17,309 nucleotides of DNA from CG03 sp034660675. Its GTDB lineage: Bacteria > CG03. The notes below the pieces were generated by a model. The model was not told where the DNA came from. It was given only the letters and a program-made list of their open reading frames with translations, and did not search any database. Below are positions 1 through 7,255 of this stretch, piece by piece (within the stretch, counting starts at the first letter, position 1; each line of letters opens with the position of its first letter). Where the stretch lies: contig JAYEJT010000055.1 in NCBI GenBank assembly GCA_034660675.1, positions 1-17,309 on the forward strand. Reading direction: 5' to 3'. The position numbers and the translations under genes were made by a program.

Positions 1-1
1 C

Positions 2-1114
2 ATGTCTCAGGACGAGGCAAAGAAAATATTTGTTGCTTCAATGGAGGAAGATGCGCGGAAGGATGCCCACAAACTGAAGGGAGATATTATCAGACAGGCG
101 GAAATAGACGCCGCTGAAAAAGTCAGGAGAATAATTGCCACTTCCATTCAAAAAGCGGCGACAGATGAGGTACAGTCTCTGACCACGACCGTTGTTCAGC
201 TGAAAAATGACGATTTAAAAGGCCGGATCATAGGAAGAGAGGGCAGAAATATAAAGGCTTTTGAGGCCGCGACCGGCGTTGAACTTATTGTTGATGACAG
301 CCCCGGTGTTATCACCTTGTCAAGTTTTGACGGGGTTCGGCGCTACGCCGGAGCGCTGACACTTGAAAAATTAATTTCGGATGGCAGAATACATCCGGGA
401 AGAATAGAGGAGCTTGCCAAAAAATCCCAGGCGGAAGCGGCCGCCCACATCAGGGAAACCGGCAAAAAGACGACACAGCTTATGGGAATAAAGGGTATCA
501 AAGATAATTTGTTTGAAATGCTCGGGCGTATGGAATTCCGTTTTTCATACGGGCAGAATATTCTTCAGCATTCCATTGAAGTGGCAAGGATAGCGAAAGC
601 CATGGCTTTTGAAATAGGCGCGGATCCGGTTTTGGCTTCGCGCGCCGGGCTGCTGCATGACATAGGCAAAGCTTTACCCGGGGAAGTTGACGGCAGTCAC
701 GCTATTCTGGGGGCGGAATTTCTGGAGAATAACGGAGAGTCGGCAAAAATCGTTAATGCTGTGAAGGCTCATCACGAAGAAGTCCCGTTTGATACCGTGG
801 AGGCGGTGCTTGTGTCGGCAGCCGACGCGTTGTCGGCCACGCGGCCAGGAGCGAGAATGGAATCTGTTGAGCATTATTTCAAGAGAATTCAGAAAATTGA
901 AGAGATAGCAATGCTTTTTGAAGGGGTTGACAGAGCTTATGCTATTTCGGCCGGCCGTGAGGTCAGGGTGATAGTGAGCCCCGAAAAAATAACCGAAGCG
1001 AACGCTCCTGTCGTTGCCAGAGAAATTGCCCAAAAGATTGCCGGAGAAGTGGAATATCCCGGACAGCTGAAGGTGTCTCTTATCAGGGAGCAGCGCTGGC
1101 AGGAACTGGCATGA
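2..1114 (+). CDS. rny: Ribonuclease Y, 3' part (5' end outside window)
   Basis: RNase Y is a membrane-anchored endoribonuclease that starts mRNA decay. The visible 370 residues begin in the coiled-coil linker (Lys/Glu/Ala-rich, about 1-60). A KH domain follows with the motif GRIIGREGRNIKAFE at 74-88, then an HD phosphohydrolase domain with the metal-binding HD at residues 219-220 (LLHDIGK) and a downstream HHEEVPF stretch. Known RNase Y proteins are about 500-530 residues with an N-terminal transmembrane helix, so roughly 150 residues lie to the left of the window. The ATG at base 2 is therefore most likely an internal Met and not the true start. The stop overlaps the next start by 4 bases (ATGA), so the ymdB-like gene is translationally coupled. 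Family assignment is secure. Confidence 0.96.
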   Translation: MSQDEAKKIFVASMEEDARKDAHKLKGDIIRQAEIDAAEKVRRIIATSIQKAATDEVQSLTTTVVQLKNDDLKGRIIGREGRNIKAFEAATGVELIVDDSPGVITLSSFDGVRRYAGALTLEKLISDGRIHPGRIEELAKKSQAEAAAHIRETGKKTTQLMGIKGIKDNLFEMLGRMEFRFSYGQNILQHSIEVARIAKAMAFEIGADPVLASRAGLLHDIGKALPGEVDGSHAILGAEFLENNGESAKIVNAVKAHHEEVPFDTVEAVLVSAADALSATRPGARMESVEHYFKRIQKIEEIAMLFEGVDRAYAISAGREVRVIVSPEKITEANAPVVAREIAQKIAGEVEYPGQLKVSLIREQRWQELA

Positions 1115-1872
1115 GAGTTTTGTTTGTGGGAGATATTTTCGGCAGGCCGGGGAGGGATATTCTATCCGGAAGTCTTCCTCTCATTTTTAAAACGGAAAAC
1201 CCCGATTTTGTTGTGGCGAATGCCGAGAACGCCGCGGGCGGCAAGGGTCTGACGCCCAAAACAGCGTACGAACTTTTTGATGCGGGGGTGGATGTCATAA
1301 CTCTGGGTGATCACGTGTGGGACAGAAGGGAAATCTTTGAAATTATAGATGACCGCCGTATTTTAAGGCCACTCAATCTGCCCGGCGGAAGCCCGGGCCG
1401 GGGCAGAGGCGTTTACACGAAGGGAAACCACAAACTTTGTGTGGCGATCCTGATGGGAAGAACTTTTATAGAAAGGCCGATGGACTGCCCTTTTGCCGCT
1501 GTTGCGAAAGAAAAATTTGAAGAGCCCACGCTTATTGATTTTCATGCCGAAGCGACAAGCGAAAAAATCGCCATGAAGTGGTTTTTGGCCGGGCGCGTTT
1601 CCGCTGTTTTAGGCACGCACACCCACATTCCCACAGACGACGCTGTTATAGAAAAAGGTACGGCATATATAACCGACTGCGGTATGACGGGACCTTATGA
1701 TTCGGTTATCGGCGTGGACAAGAACACAATAATCAAACGCTTTCTTACAGGTCTTCCGGCGCGTTTTGAGCCGGCTTCCGGAGATGCCCAGTTCCACGGC
1801 GTTGTTGTTGACATAGAGGGAAAGAAGGCTGTGGATATCCGGAAAATCACTTACAGGGAAGCGGATTTATAA
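1111..1872 (+). CDS. ymdB: YmdB-family (TIGR00282) metallophosphoesterase
   Basis: This 253-residue protein has the usual length of the family. Members are dinuclear-metal phosphodiesterases; Bacillus YmdB hydrolyses cyclic nucleotides in vitro and affects RNase Y-dependent processes. Visible motifs are GDIFGRPGRD at 7-16 (metal Asp8), NAENAAGGKG at 37-46 (Glu39), DFHAEATSEK at 143-152 and GTHTHIPT at 168-175, followed by AYITDCGMTG. The usual GNH motif reads GDH at 66-68 (LGDHVWDRRE), an Asn-to-Asp change at a ligand position. There is no signal peptide, so it should be cytoplasmic. It overlaps rny by four bases, and rny-ymdB adjacency is a known pairing that supports a joint role in RNA turnover or signalling. 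The family call is firm, but the exact substrate is unknown. Confidence 0.93.
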   Translation: MRVLFVGDIFGRPGRDILSGSLPLIFKTENPDFVVANAENAAGGKGLTPKTAYELFDAGVDVITLGDHVWDRREIFEIIDDRRILRPLNLPGGSPGRGRGVYTKGNHKLCVAILMGRTFIERPMDCPFAAVAKEKFEEPTLIDFHAEATSEKIAMKWFLAGRVSAVLGTHTHIPTDDAVIEKGTAYITDCGMTGPYDSVIGVDKNTIIKRFLTGLPARFEPASGDAQFHGVVVDIEGKKAVDIRKITYREADL

Positions 1873-1884
1873 AGGTAAACAAAA

Positions 1885-2130
1885 ATGAAAGGGTTTAAAA
1901 ATTTTGTTGTCAATCTTTTGGTATCGGCGATTTTTGGAGGGTTTGTTGGAGGCTTTATAGGATTGCTTTTATATTTTTTTTCCTCGGAATGCTCATGTTA
2001 CTATTTTTGCAATCCGCATCGAGCGCCTTTTAGCGGTATGGAGGTTGCCATTGTCTATTTTATTATTACGGGGCGACCTGTAATCAAACATAAAAATAAA
2101 GATGCAAAAAAAGGAATGAAGAAAAATTAG
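1885..2130 (+). CDS. Small membrane protein, unknown function
   Basis: This is an 81-residue reading frame 12 bases after the ymdB homologue, preceded by a weak AAAGG-type ribosome site. Residues 8-30 form a Gly-rich hydrophobic segment (SAIFGGFVGGFIGLLLYFF) compatible with one transmembrane helix. Three Cys follow at about 36-42 (CSCYYFC), then a shorter hydrophobic stretch (AIVYFIITG) and a Lys-rich tail, suggesting a second membrane pass with a cytoplasmic tail. The layout of glycine-rich helix, Cys-containing loop and second helix loosely recalls short DUF6132-type proteins, but I do not see their CPIT motif and make no assignment. It fills the only sizeable gap between its neighbours on the same strand and is probably co-transcribed with them. 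It could also be a decayed fragment. Confidence 0.5.
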   Translation: MKGFKNFVVNLLVSAIFGGFVGGFIGLLLYFFSSECSCYYFCNPHRAPFSGMEVAIVYFIITGRPVIKHKNKDAKKGMKKN

Positions 2131-2154
2131 GGATGTCCCAATTTTGGAGGAGTT

Positions 2155-3663
2155 ATGAAAAAAACAATTAAGATCTTGGCGGGTGTTTTGGCAGTGGGGC
2201 TCATAGCTTTTGCGGCGAGGGAGATATATGTCCGCAAAACAACGGACAAAATTTATGTCATTTACACATCTGACATACATGGGCACATTCTGCCGGAAAA
2301 GCACTATGACGCGTCAACGGGTGTGACATGGGAGACCGGCGGCGCGGGGTCGCTGGCCAGCTATCTGGCTTTTCTGGATAAGCCTTATCTTCTTTTGGAT
2401 GCCGGTGACATTTTTATGGGCACCCCCGAGGGGGCGCTGGCAAAAGGCGAATTTATTGTAAAACTTATGAACGATTTGAAATATGCCGCTGTTGCTGCCG
2501 GGAATCACGAACTTGATTACGGAAAAGAACAGTTTGAGCGTTTGGCCGAAAAAGCGGCTTTCCCTTTTTTGTGCTGTAATCTCACTTATGCTGACGGAAC
2601 AGCCATACCGGTTATAAAACCGTATGAGATTTTTGATGTTGCGGGTTATAAGATAGGTGTAACGGCTGTCATAGAAGAGGATCTCCACAAAGTGCTGACG
2701 ACCGACAACGCCGCAATGTTTTCGGTGCGTTCCGCCGCGGAAAGCGTACAGCAAATAGCGGATGAGCTTCAGGAGCAATGTCATGCGGTGATTCTGCTGT
2801 CGGGTCTGGGTCTGGAAGAGGATAAGGCTCTTGCGGAAAAAATTACGGGCGTTGACGTAATAGCCGGCGGAGAAACGCACATAGCTTTGAAGAAAGCTCC
2901 CCTCATAAATGGTGTTCTGGTGTGTGAACCCGGCTGGGGTATGCGTTACGCCGGTAAAATAGAAATGCGCATAGGGGAGAAGGGTGTGGCCAGAACGAAG
3001 TGGTCGCTGGATAGACTTTTATCGTCCAGATATGCCGCCGGCAGTTTTGTTTCGGAGCGGATAAAAGATTATGAGAACGATGATTACAAAAAAATGAACA
3101 CTCCTGTCGGTTCTGCGTCAATGTGGATACAGCGTTATACGGGAGGGGCTGTTAACTCCATGGGAAATCTTGTTGCTGATGCGATGAGGTTTGCCGCAGG
3201 TACCGATTTTGCATTTCAGAATCAATACGGGATACGCGCCGAGATTGCTCCCGGCACCGTCAGAATACGCGATCTGGTTGCGGTTTCGCCTTTCGGCAAC
3301 AGAATTGTAACGATGAAGATGACGGGCGACCTGGTGCGGGAACTTCTCGAGCAGAGCGCCACCAAAGAAAAGGGGTTACTTCAGATGAGCGGTTTGAAAA
3401 TAATTTTTAATTCAGGGCTTCCGGCAGGCAAGAGGCTTCTTAATGTTATTGTCAAGAACGCGGAAATTGACGATGAAAAAGAATACACCGTGGCGACCAA
3501 CAGTTTTCTTTCCGGCGGCGGTGACGGTTTTGTCACATTCAAAAAAGGCTCGGATATAAAGGACACGGGTATAAAACTGCTGAATGCCGAAATAGAATAT
3601 TTTAAAAACAACTCACCTGTGAGTCCGTCCGGGGAAGAAAGAATAACTGATATCAGAAATTGA
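2155..3663 (+). CDS. Exported UshA-like 5'-nucleotidase family protein
   Basis: The 502-residue protein has a strong GGAGG site seven bases before its ATG. An N-terminal hydrophobic segment (about 6-20) after KKTIK acts as signal peptide or membrane anchor, so the enzyme is periplasmic. The N-terminal calcineurin-like domain shows SDIHGHILPE (Asp40, His42), DAGDIF (Asp85) and GNHELDYG at 116-123. The C-terminal 5'-nucleotidase substrate domain shows NSMGNLVADAMR, QNQYGIR, SPFGNR and LSGGGDGF. Family members remove phosphate from nucleotides or related compounds. Two ligand positions are changed: the usual SHLG reads SGLG at about 216-219, and the usual GGHTH reads GGETH at 238-242. Activity or metal use may therefore differ from UshA. 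Its last 11 bases overlap the end of the convergent barrel gene. Confidence 0.9.
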   Translation: MKKTIKILAGVLAVGLIAFAAREIYVRKTTDKIYVIYTSDIHGHILPEKHYDASTGVTWETGGAGSLASYLAFLDKPYLLLDAGDIFMGTPEGALAKGEFIVKLMNDLKYAAVAAGNHELDYGKEQFERLAEKAAFPFLCCNLTYADGTAIPVIKPYEIFDVAGYKIGVTAVIEEDLHKVLTTDNAAMFSVRSAAESVQQIADELQEQCHAVILLSGLGLEEDKALAEKITGVDVIAGGETHIALKKAPLINGVLVCEPGWGMRYAGKIEMRIGEKGVARTKWSLDRLLSSRYAAGSFVSERIKDYENDDYKKMNTPVGSASMWIQRYTGGAVNSMGNLVADAMRFAAGTDFAFQNQYGIRAEIAPGTVRIRDLVAVSPFGNRIVTMKMTGDLVRELLEQSATKEKGLLQMSGLKIIFNSGLPAGKRLLNVIVKNAEIDDEKEYTVATNSFLSGGGDGFVTFKKGSDIKDTGIKLLNAEIEYFKNNSPVSPSGEERITDIRN

Positions 3664-4792
3664 GATTTGTTTCAAAAAGAATCTGCCGCACTTTGCCGCC
3701 TGCGGCTGAGATGGCCTCTCCTCGTGAGAAAGACGAGTATATGAGCCGGAAGTCAAGATTTTTTGTGTGAGCATATTCAATGCCGAGGTCTGTTTCTTTG
3801 CCGAGCTCTTTCATTCCCTGCTCATCTACCGCAGCGAGTTCATAGGTAAAATAATTAAACAGCAGATTTACGGGTTTGGACATGATTGATGACTTGAATC
3901 CGGCTCCGGTTATTTTAAGATTTTCAATACTGTTTTCTCTGCCTCTTTCCCTGTTTTTTATATAATATTCTCCGAAGTTGTCACGTTCGTTTATAAAAAC
4001 CGCGCCTGTCGCGCAATTTTCTTTACCGTTCGCAAATAAAATAAAAGCGTTTCCCTGTCCCAGTCTGTAAATATCCCCGTAGGCCGTTGCGCGTGTGAGA
4101 AACGCGCTTGTGTCAATGCCGCTTCCTGCGCTTTTGGCGTACTCAAAAACCCACTGCACTTCATTGTCTTTCCCGCTTTCGTATCTCAGATCCAGCAGGG
4201 AAAGTTCGCTTGAGCTTGAGAGAGTGTTATCGTAATCGGCAAAATAAGTGAGAGCCGCGTTTCCCCCCAACACGTTTCTTGACAGAGAGACAAAATAGAT
4301 ATCCCTGTCATTGCTGCCTCCCGAGAAGGAGGCCGATGATGCTTCTATGAGTTTGAAGGCCGCGCCCTCGGCTTTAAAGCCGAAAGGCAGAGAAGTGTTT
4401 AATTTTATTCCGCTCAGTCCCGTTTTTTCGTCGTTGAGAAGAAGGCCGTCGCCGAGCTTGCAGCCCTGCCGCCCGAGCGAGGCGTTAAGGGGCAGGCCGA
4501 GAATCCACTCTGCGCTTATGTATGCTCTGTCAAGAAAAAGTTCGTCCTCTTCCTCTCTTCCCCACACCCCGCTGTTTTGCAGAGAGAAGTTTCCTTTCAC
4601 GCCTTTCTGAAGGAGGCCCTCAAAATAAAATCGTGAGCGTTGTTCAAAATAAGAAACCTTTCCCCCCGCGCCGGAAAGAGTGTCCGCGCTGTAAGCTCTG
4701 CCGCGTATGTCCAGCCCTGTGTTGATGTCGGCGCGCAAAAAACCGGCTGTGACAAAAACCGTTAAAGCCGCTGCGGCAAGTTTTTTGTTCAT
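3653..4792 (-). CDS. Predicted outer-membrane beta-barrel protein
   Basis: I place the start at the ATG at 4792 (MNKKLAAAAL), giving 379 residues; in-frame ATG (4801) and TTG (4810) codons lie just upstream. The N-terminus is a classic signal peptide with a likely cut after FLRA at residue 21. The mature protein has alternating hydrophobic and polar residues with many Gly, Ser and Tyr, several DxxYxS/T-type turns, no transmembrane helices, and ends in NLNF. A terminal aromatic residue is the usual recognition signal for insertion by the BAM complex. I see no specific family signature; an alginate-export or porin-like channel is the nearest type by appearance. It stands alone on the minus strand, convergent with and overlapping the upstream nucleotidase gene. 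Confidence 0.75.
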   Translation of the reverse strand: MNKKLAAAALTVFVTAGFLRADINTGLDIRGRAYSADTLSGAGGKVSYFEQRSRFYFEGLLQKGVKGNFSLQNSGVWGREEEDELFLDRAYISAEWILGLPLNASLGRQGCKLGDGLLLNDEKTGLSGIKLNTSLPFGFKAEGAAFKLIEASSASFSGGSNDRDIYFVSLSRNVLGGNAALTYFADYDNTLSSSSELSLLDLRYESGKDNEVQWVFEYAKSAGSGIDTSAFLTRATAYGDIYRLGQGNAFILFANGKENCATGAVFINERDNFGEYYIKNRERGRENSIENLKITGAGFKSSIMSKPVNLLFNYFTYELAAVDEQGMKELGKETDLGIEYAHTKNLDFRLIYSSFSRGEAISAAGGKVRQILFETNLNF

Positions 4793-4832
4793 AATATCCA
4801 TATGGGGCAATGATAAATTTTTTGAGAGAAAT

Positions 4833-4862
4833 TTGCAAATAAGGCGGCTTTTATATTAGAAT
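4833..4862 (+). promoter_or_regulatory. Candidate sigma-70 promoter for the ICMT-like gene
   Basis: TTGCAA at 4833-4838 and TAGAAT at 4857-4862 are separated by 18 bases, matching 4 of 6 and 5 of 6 consensus positions. They lie about 40 bases before the ATG at 4901 in the divergent region between the barrel gene and this gene. The following GGAGG before 4901 is a strong ribosome site. Assignment is by eye only. Confidence 0.4.
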
Positions 4863-4900
4863 AAGTTCCGCAAAAAGTTAATGAGGATTACGGAGGAAAA

Positions 4901-5455
4901 ATGAAAACCAAATTTGAGAAAGTGACTTTCAGGACGGTGCCTGTTTATATGGCGGTTATAGCGCTGCTTTATTTTGCCAGGGCGGAGGATATGAGCAAAC
5001 TCTTTCTTATAACGGGCGCGGTGATTGTGGCCTTAGGGGAATTTTTCAGAATCTGGGGCTGCGGACATCTGGTAAAGACAAAAGAGCTGATATTATCCGG
5101 TCCTTACGCGCATTTGAGGCACCCTCTTTATGCGGGCACCTATCTTATAACTTTCGGTTTCTGCATGATGGCCGGTATGTGGTGGCTGCTCATTGTCAGT
5201 CAGCTGATCTACGCGCTGTATTACTATCCGAGGAAGGAAATTGTGGAAAGTTTCCGTCTGGCCGCGATTTACGGTGAGGATTATTTCAAATACATGAGAA
5301 CCGTTCCCGCGCTTATACCGTCGCTGCGGCCTTACGCGAAAAGCGATAAAAAATGGTCTTTTAAGAGAGTGGTCAAAAACAGCGAGTTAGGTATTCTGCT
5401 CGCAGACATAGCGGGTATTATTGTTCTTTGTCTCAAGTTTTACGGCAAAATTTGA
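4901..5455 (+). CDS. ICMT / phospholipid methyltransferase-like membrane protein
   Basis: This 184-residue integral membrane protein has hydrophobic segments at about 14-27, 34-53, 78-105 and 163-180. The diagnostic stretch GPYAHLRHPLYAGTYL at about 67-82 matches the SAM-binding loop (GPY..xRHPxYxG) of isoprenylcysteine carboxyl methyltransferases and PEMT/NnrU-like proteins. The second conserved part, a glutamate helix followed by YGEDYFKYMRTVPALIP, is also present. These enzymes transfer a methyl group from S-adenosylmethionine to a lipid-linked or membrane substrate; bacterial members mostly have unknown substrates. A GGAGG sits seven bases before the ATG. The following kinase-fold gene overlaps its stop, so the two are probably translated together and may act on the same envelope lipid, which is inference. 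Confidence 0.85.
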   Translation: MKTKFEKVTFRTVPVYMAVIALLYFARAEDMSKLFLITGAVIVALGEFFRIWGCGHLVKTKELILSGPYAHLRHPLYAGTYLITFGFCMMAGMWWLLIVSQLIYALYYYPRKEIVESFRLAAIYGEDYFKYMRTVPALIPSLRPYAKSDKKWSFKRVVKNSELGILLADIAGIIVLCLKFYGKI

Positions 5456-6024
5456 ATTTTATAAAAAGTCTATCCAATCCGTCGTATCATCAGGCGGATG
5501 TGTGGCTCGCGGAAGAGGCCGGTAAAAAATTTGTCCGTAAAGATTTCCGCAAGTGGGGTTGGCCGGGAAGATTTTTGCTTAACAGAGAAGCCTCTTTTTA
5601 CAGAAAGCTGGGAGGGATCAGGGGTATCCCTGAATTTTACGGTTCTCCCGAAAGCGGCGTCATGGATATTGAATACATGGAGGGCGATTCCATAAAAGAC
5701 AATAAAAATCTGCCCGGGGAATTTTTCACAAAGCTCAGGAAGATTGTCACTGAAATTCATTCTCGCGGTGTCCTCTATTTTGATCTGCGGCACAAAAGCA
5801 ATGTTCTTGTCAGCAAGGGCGAGCCGGTGATAATAGATTTTGCCACATGTTTTTACCTTCCGCCACTGGTGCCGCTGTTTGGCTGGGTGGATTTTGAGGC
5901 AGTGCTGTTTCTTAAGCACAGTGTTTCGCCGGAGCTTTTGAACGCTTCGGAACTGACACATGTCAAGAAAATGAACAGGCTGTGTAAACTGTGGTTTTTT
6001 AACCGCATAATCAAAGGTGATTAA
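5452..6024 (+). CDS. Small kinase-fold protein (RIO/LPS-kinase-like)
   Basis: The protein carries the core of a eukaryotic-like kinase fold. Numbering from the TTG at 5452, the ATP-binding Lys is in FVRKDFRK (about 30), an alpha-C Glu in NREASFYRKL (about 46), the catalytic loop is YFDLRHKSNVLV with Asp111 and Asn117, and the metal-binding IDFAT has Asp129 in place of DFG. This pattern resembles RIO and lipopolysaccharide (Kdo/WaaP-type) kinases. At about 190 residues it is short and lacks a full C-lobe. No start has a good ribosome site. The chosen TTG overlaps the previous stop by four bases (TTGA); an in-frame TTG at 5428 would add eight residues. Coupling to the methyltransferase gene suggests a shared envelope-modification role. 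The substrate cannot be told. Confidence 0.75.
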   Translation: MNFIKSLSNPSYHQADVWLAEEAGKKFVRKDFRKWGWPGRFLLNREASFYRKLGGIRGIPEFYGSPESGVMDIEYMEGDSIKDNKNLPGEFFTKLRKIVTEIHSRGVLYFDLRHKSNVLVSKGEPVIIDFATCFYLPPLVPLFGWVDFEAVLFLKHSVSPELLNASELTHVKKMNRLCKLWFFNRIIKGD

Positions 6025-6129
6025 CAGTTGGGCGGTGGCGAGGCACATTAGATTTTCGAGGCAATATTGGGTCTTATGTGAAATATCTTGGAAATCAACA
6101 TAGTAATTGTGCTGCCCGGCTTAATGGCA

Positions 6130-6149
6130 GTATACCTCAAGCGGTATAC
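6130..6149. promoter_or_regulatory. Perfect inverted repeat upstream of permease pair
   Basis: GTATACC at 6130-6136 and GGTATAC at 6143-6149 form a perfect 7-base inverted repeat around the six-base spacer TCAAGC. It ends 17 bases before the ribosome site AGGTGAGG and about 30 bases before the GTG start. It could be a dimeric repressor operator or an RNA hairpin controlling translation. A smaller CTGCC/GGCAG pair (6112-6116, 6126-6130) lies beside it. No regulator gene is adjacent. The surrounding 6025-6178 gap holds no other gene I can support. Confidence 0.45.
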
Positions 6150-6178
6150 GGAAATTGAACAAATCAAGGTGAGGTAAT

Positions 6179-6661
6179 GTGTATTACTTGTACACTATAA
6201 CAGGGTTAGCGTTATTGGTTTCTTTTATTGCAAATAGAGGGAAAACGATTAAAGCGGTTAAGATAGCTTTTAAAAAATTATCACAAATTTCGCCGGCGTT
6301 CTTAGGTATGCTCATTATCGTTTCTGTTGTCCTTTTTCTTGTCCCCGAAAAAGTAATTTCAAATTCTTTGGGGAATAACAATAAATTCATTGGTGCCCTT
6401 TTGGCTTCTTTTATTGGTTCTATAACGTTAATGTCCGGGCCTATTGCCTATCCATTATGCGGCATTTTGTTAAAAGAAGGAGTATCATACACTGTTTTAT
6501 CTGCTTTTTCCACAACCTTAATGATGGTTGGAGTTCTTACTTATCCAGTAGAAAAAGAGTATTTTGGAGCCAAAATAACTATAATAAGAAACATTCTCAG
6601 CTTTTTCATTGCTTTTATTGTAGCCTTAATAACCGGCATTTTCTTTGGGGAACTATTATGA
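6179..6661 (+). CDS. Half-size permease-like membrane protein, first of pair
   Basis: This 160-residue protein has about five predicted hydrophobic segments (roughly 3-18, 38-54, 66-90, 98-118 and 130-158). The segment GSITLMSGPIAYPLCGILLKEG resembles the conserved loop (proline and small residues, then a Gly-terminated helix) of predicted permeases of the DUF318/COG0701 type, in which two such halves are normally fused. Here the halves are separate genes. The start is GTG at 6179, preceded by AGGTGAGG four bases upstream; an ATG two bases earlier is out of frame. The gene is visibly A+T-richer than its neighbours (20/60 G+C at 6181-6240) and uses many TTA and ATA codons, suggesting horizontal acquisition. 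The transported substrate is unknown. Confidence 0.7.
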   Translation: MYYLYTITGLALLVSFIANRGKTIKAVKIAFKKLSQISPAFLGMLIIVSVVLFLVPEKVISNSLGNNNKFIGALLASFIGSITLMSGPIAYPLCGILLKEGVSYTVLSAFSTTLMMVGVLTYPVEKEYFGAKITIIRNILSFFIAFIVALITGIFFGELL

Positions 6662-7185
6662 AGCATCAAAATAAAATTGTTAAAATATCAGCATTCCTGC
6701 TTTATGCTGCCTTTATTTTTTTATCATCTATATTCGGATTTAATCCCGGGAAACAAATAGGACATAATTTTATTATATTCTTTCTTGAAATGCTTAAGTT
6801 GCTGCCATGTATTTTTATTTTAATAGGCCTGTTTGAAGTATGGGTTAAAAAGGAAGTTATTACAAAACATTTAGGGAAAGGGTCCGGCATATTAAGTTAT
6901 GTCTGGGCTATTCTTCTGGCAGGACCTATTGCAGGAGGTTTGCTGCCGGCCTTTCCAATTGCATATTCTTTATTTCAAAAAGGGGCGAGGCTAAATGTTA
7001 TTTTCACATTTATAGGTGCTGCCGCTGTTTGCCGGATTCCAATGACGCTTTTCGAGGCTTCGTTCATGGGGATAAAATTCAGTTTGATAAGATTGATTGT
7101 ATCTATACCATTGGTTATTCTTAGTTCAATATGGCTGGGAAATTATCTTGAAAAGAGAAATTACAGAATAATGGGAGGGAAATAG
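6658..7185 (+). CDS. Half-size permease-like membrane protein, second of pair
   Basis: The ATG at 6658 overlaps the previous stop by four bases, giving 175 residues; the frame is open further upstream, but that part overlaps the first permease gene and is not membrane-like. Hydrophobic segments occur at about 9-26, 38-58, 75-98, 112-130 and 138-158. The loop ILLAGPIAGGLLPAFPIAYS parallels the SGPIAYPLCGILL loop of the first protein, so the two look like diverged halves of one inverted-repeat permease and probably form a heterodimer. It shares the low G+C composition of its partner (17/60 G+C at 6541-6600 just upstream in the pair). The role is transport of an unidentified small solute or ion; the family call is tentative. 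Confidence 0.7.
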   Translation: MKHQNKIVKISAFLLYAAFIFLSSIFGFNPGKQIGHNFIIFFLEMLKLLPCIFILIGLFEVWVKKEVITKHLGKGSGILSYVWAILLAGPIAGGLLPAFPIAYSLFQKGARLNVIFTFIGAAAVCRIPMTLFEASFMGIKFSLIRLIVSIPLVILSSIWLGNYLEKRNYRIMGGK

Positions 7186-7238
7186 AAAGAGGCCCTCCAT
7201 AAAAGCTGCTCCGCAATCGGCCGTAAAATTTTGTCACA

Positions 7239-7255
7239 TGTCAAGACCTGACCCC
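7239..7255. repeat. Interspersed-repeat-like motif after permease pair
   Basis: The 17-base stretch TGTCAAGACCTGACCCC occurs once here. From memory, near-identical strings recur in intergenic DNA of many environmental bacterial genomes, sometimes close to IS200-like transposases. That recollection cannot be verified from this window. It sits at the right boundary of the A+T-rich permease segment, just before the rpsP promoter, and may mark an insertion edge. Confidence 0.3.

Noticed and set aside
2314..2880. Long minus-strand open frame within the 5'-nucleotidase gene
   Set aside because: It is the antisense of a well-supported coding region, has no ribosome site and its product has no recognisable domain.
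5470..6048. 192-codon minus-strand open frame across the kinase-like gene
   Set aside because: The plus-strand product carries ordered kinase motifs; the minus frame shows none and no ribosome site.
6457..6657. Upstream extension of the second permease gene
   Set aside because: The extension overlaps the first permease gene and is rich in Cys, Arg and His, unlike a membrane protein; the ATGA overlap at 6658 is a better start.
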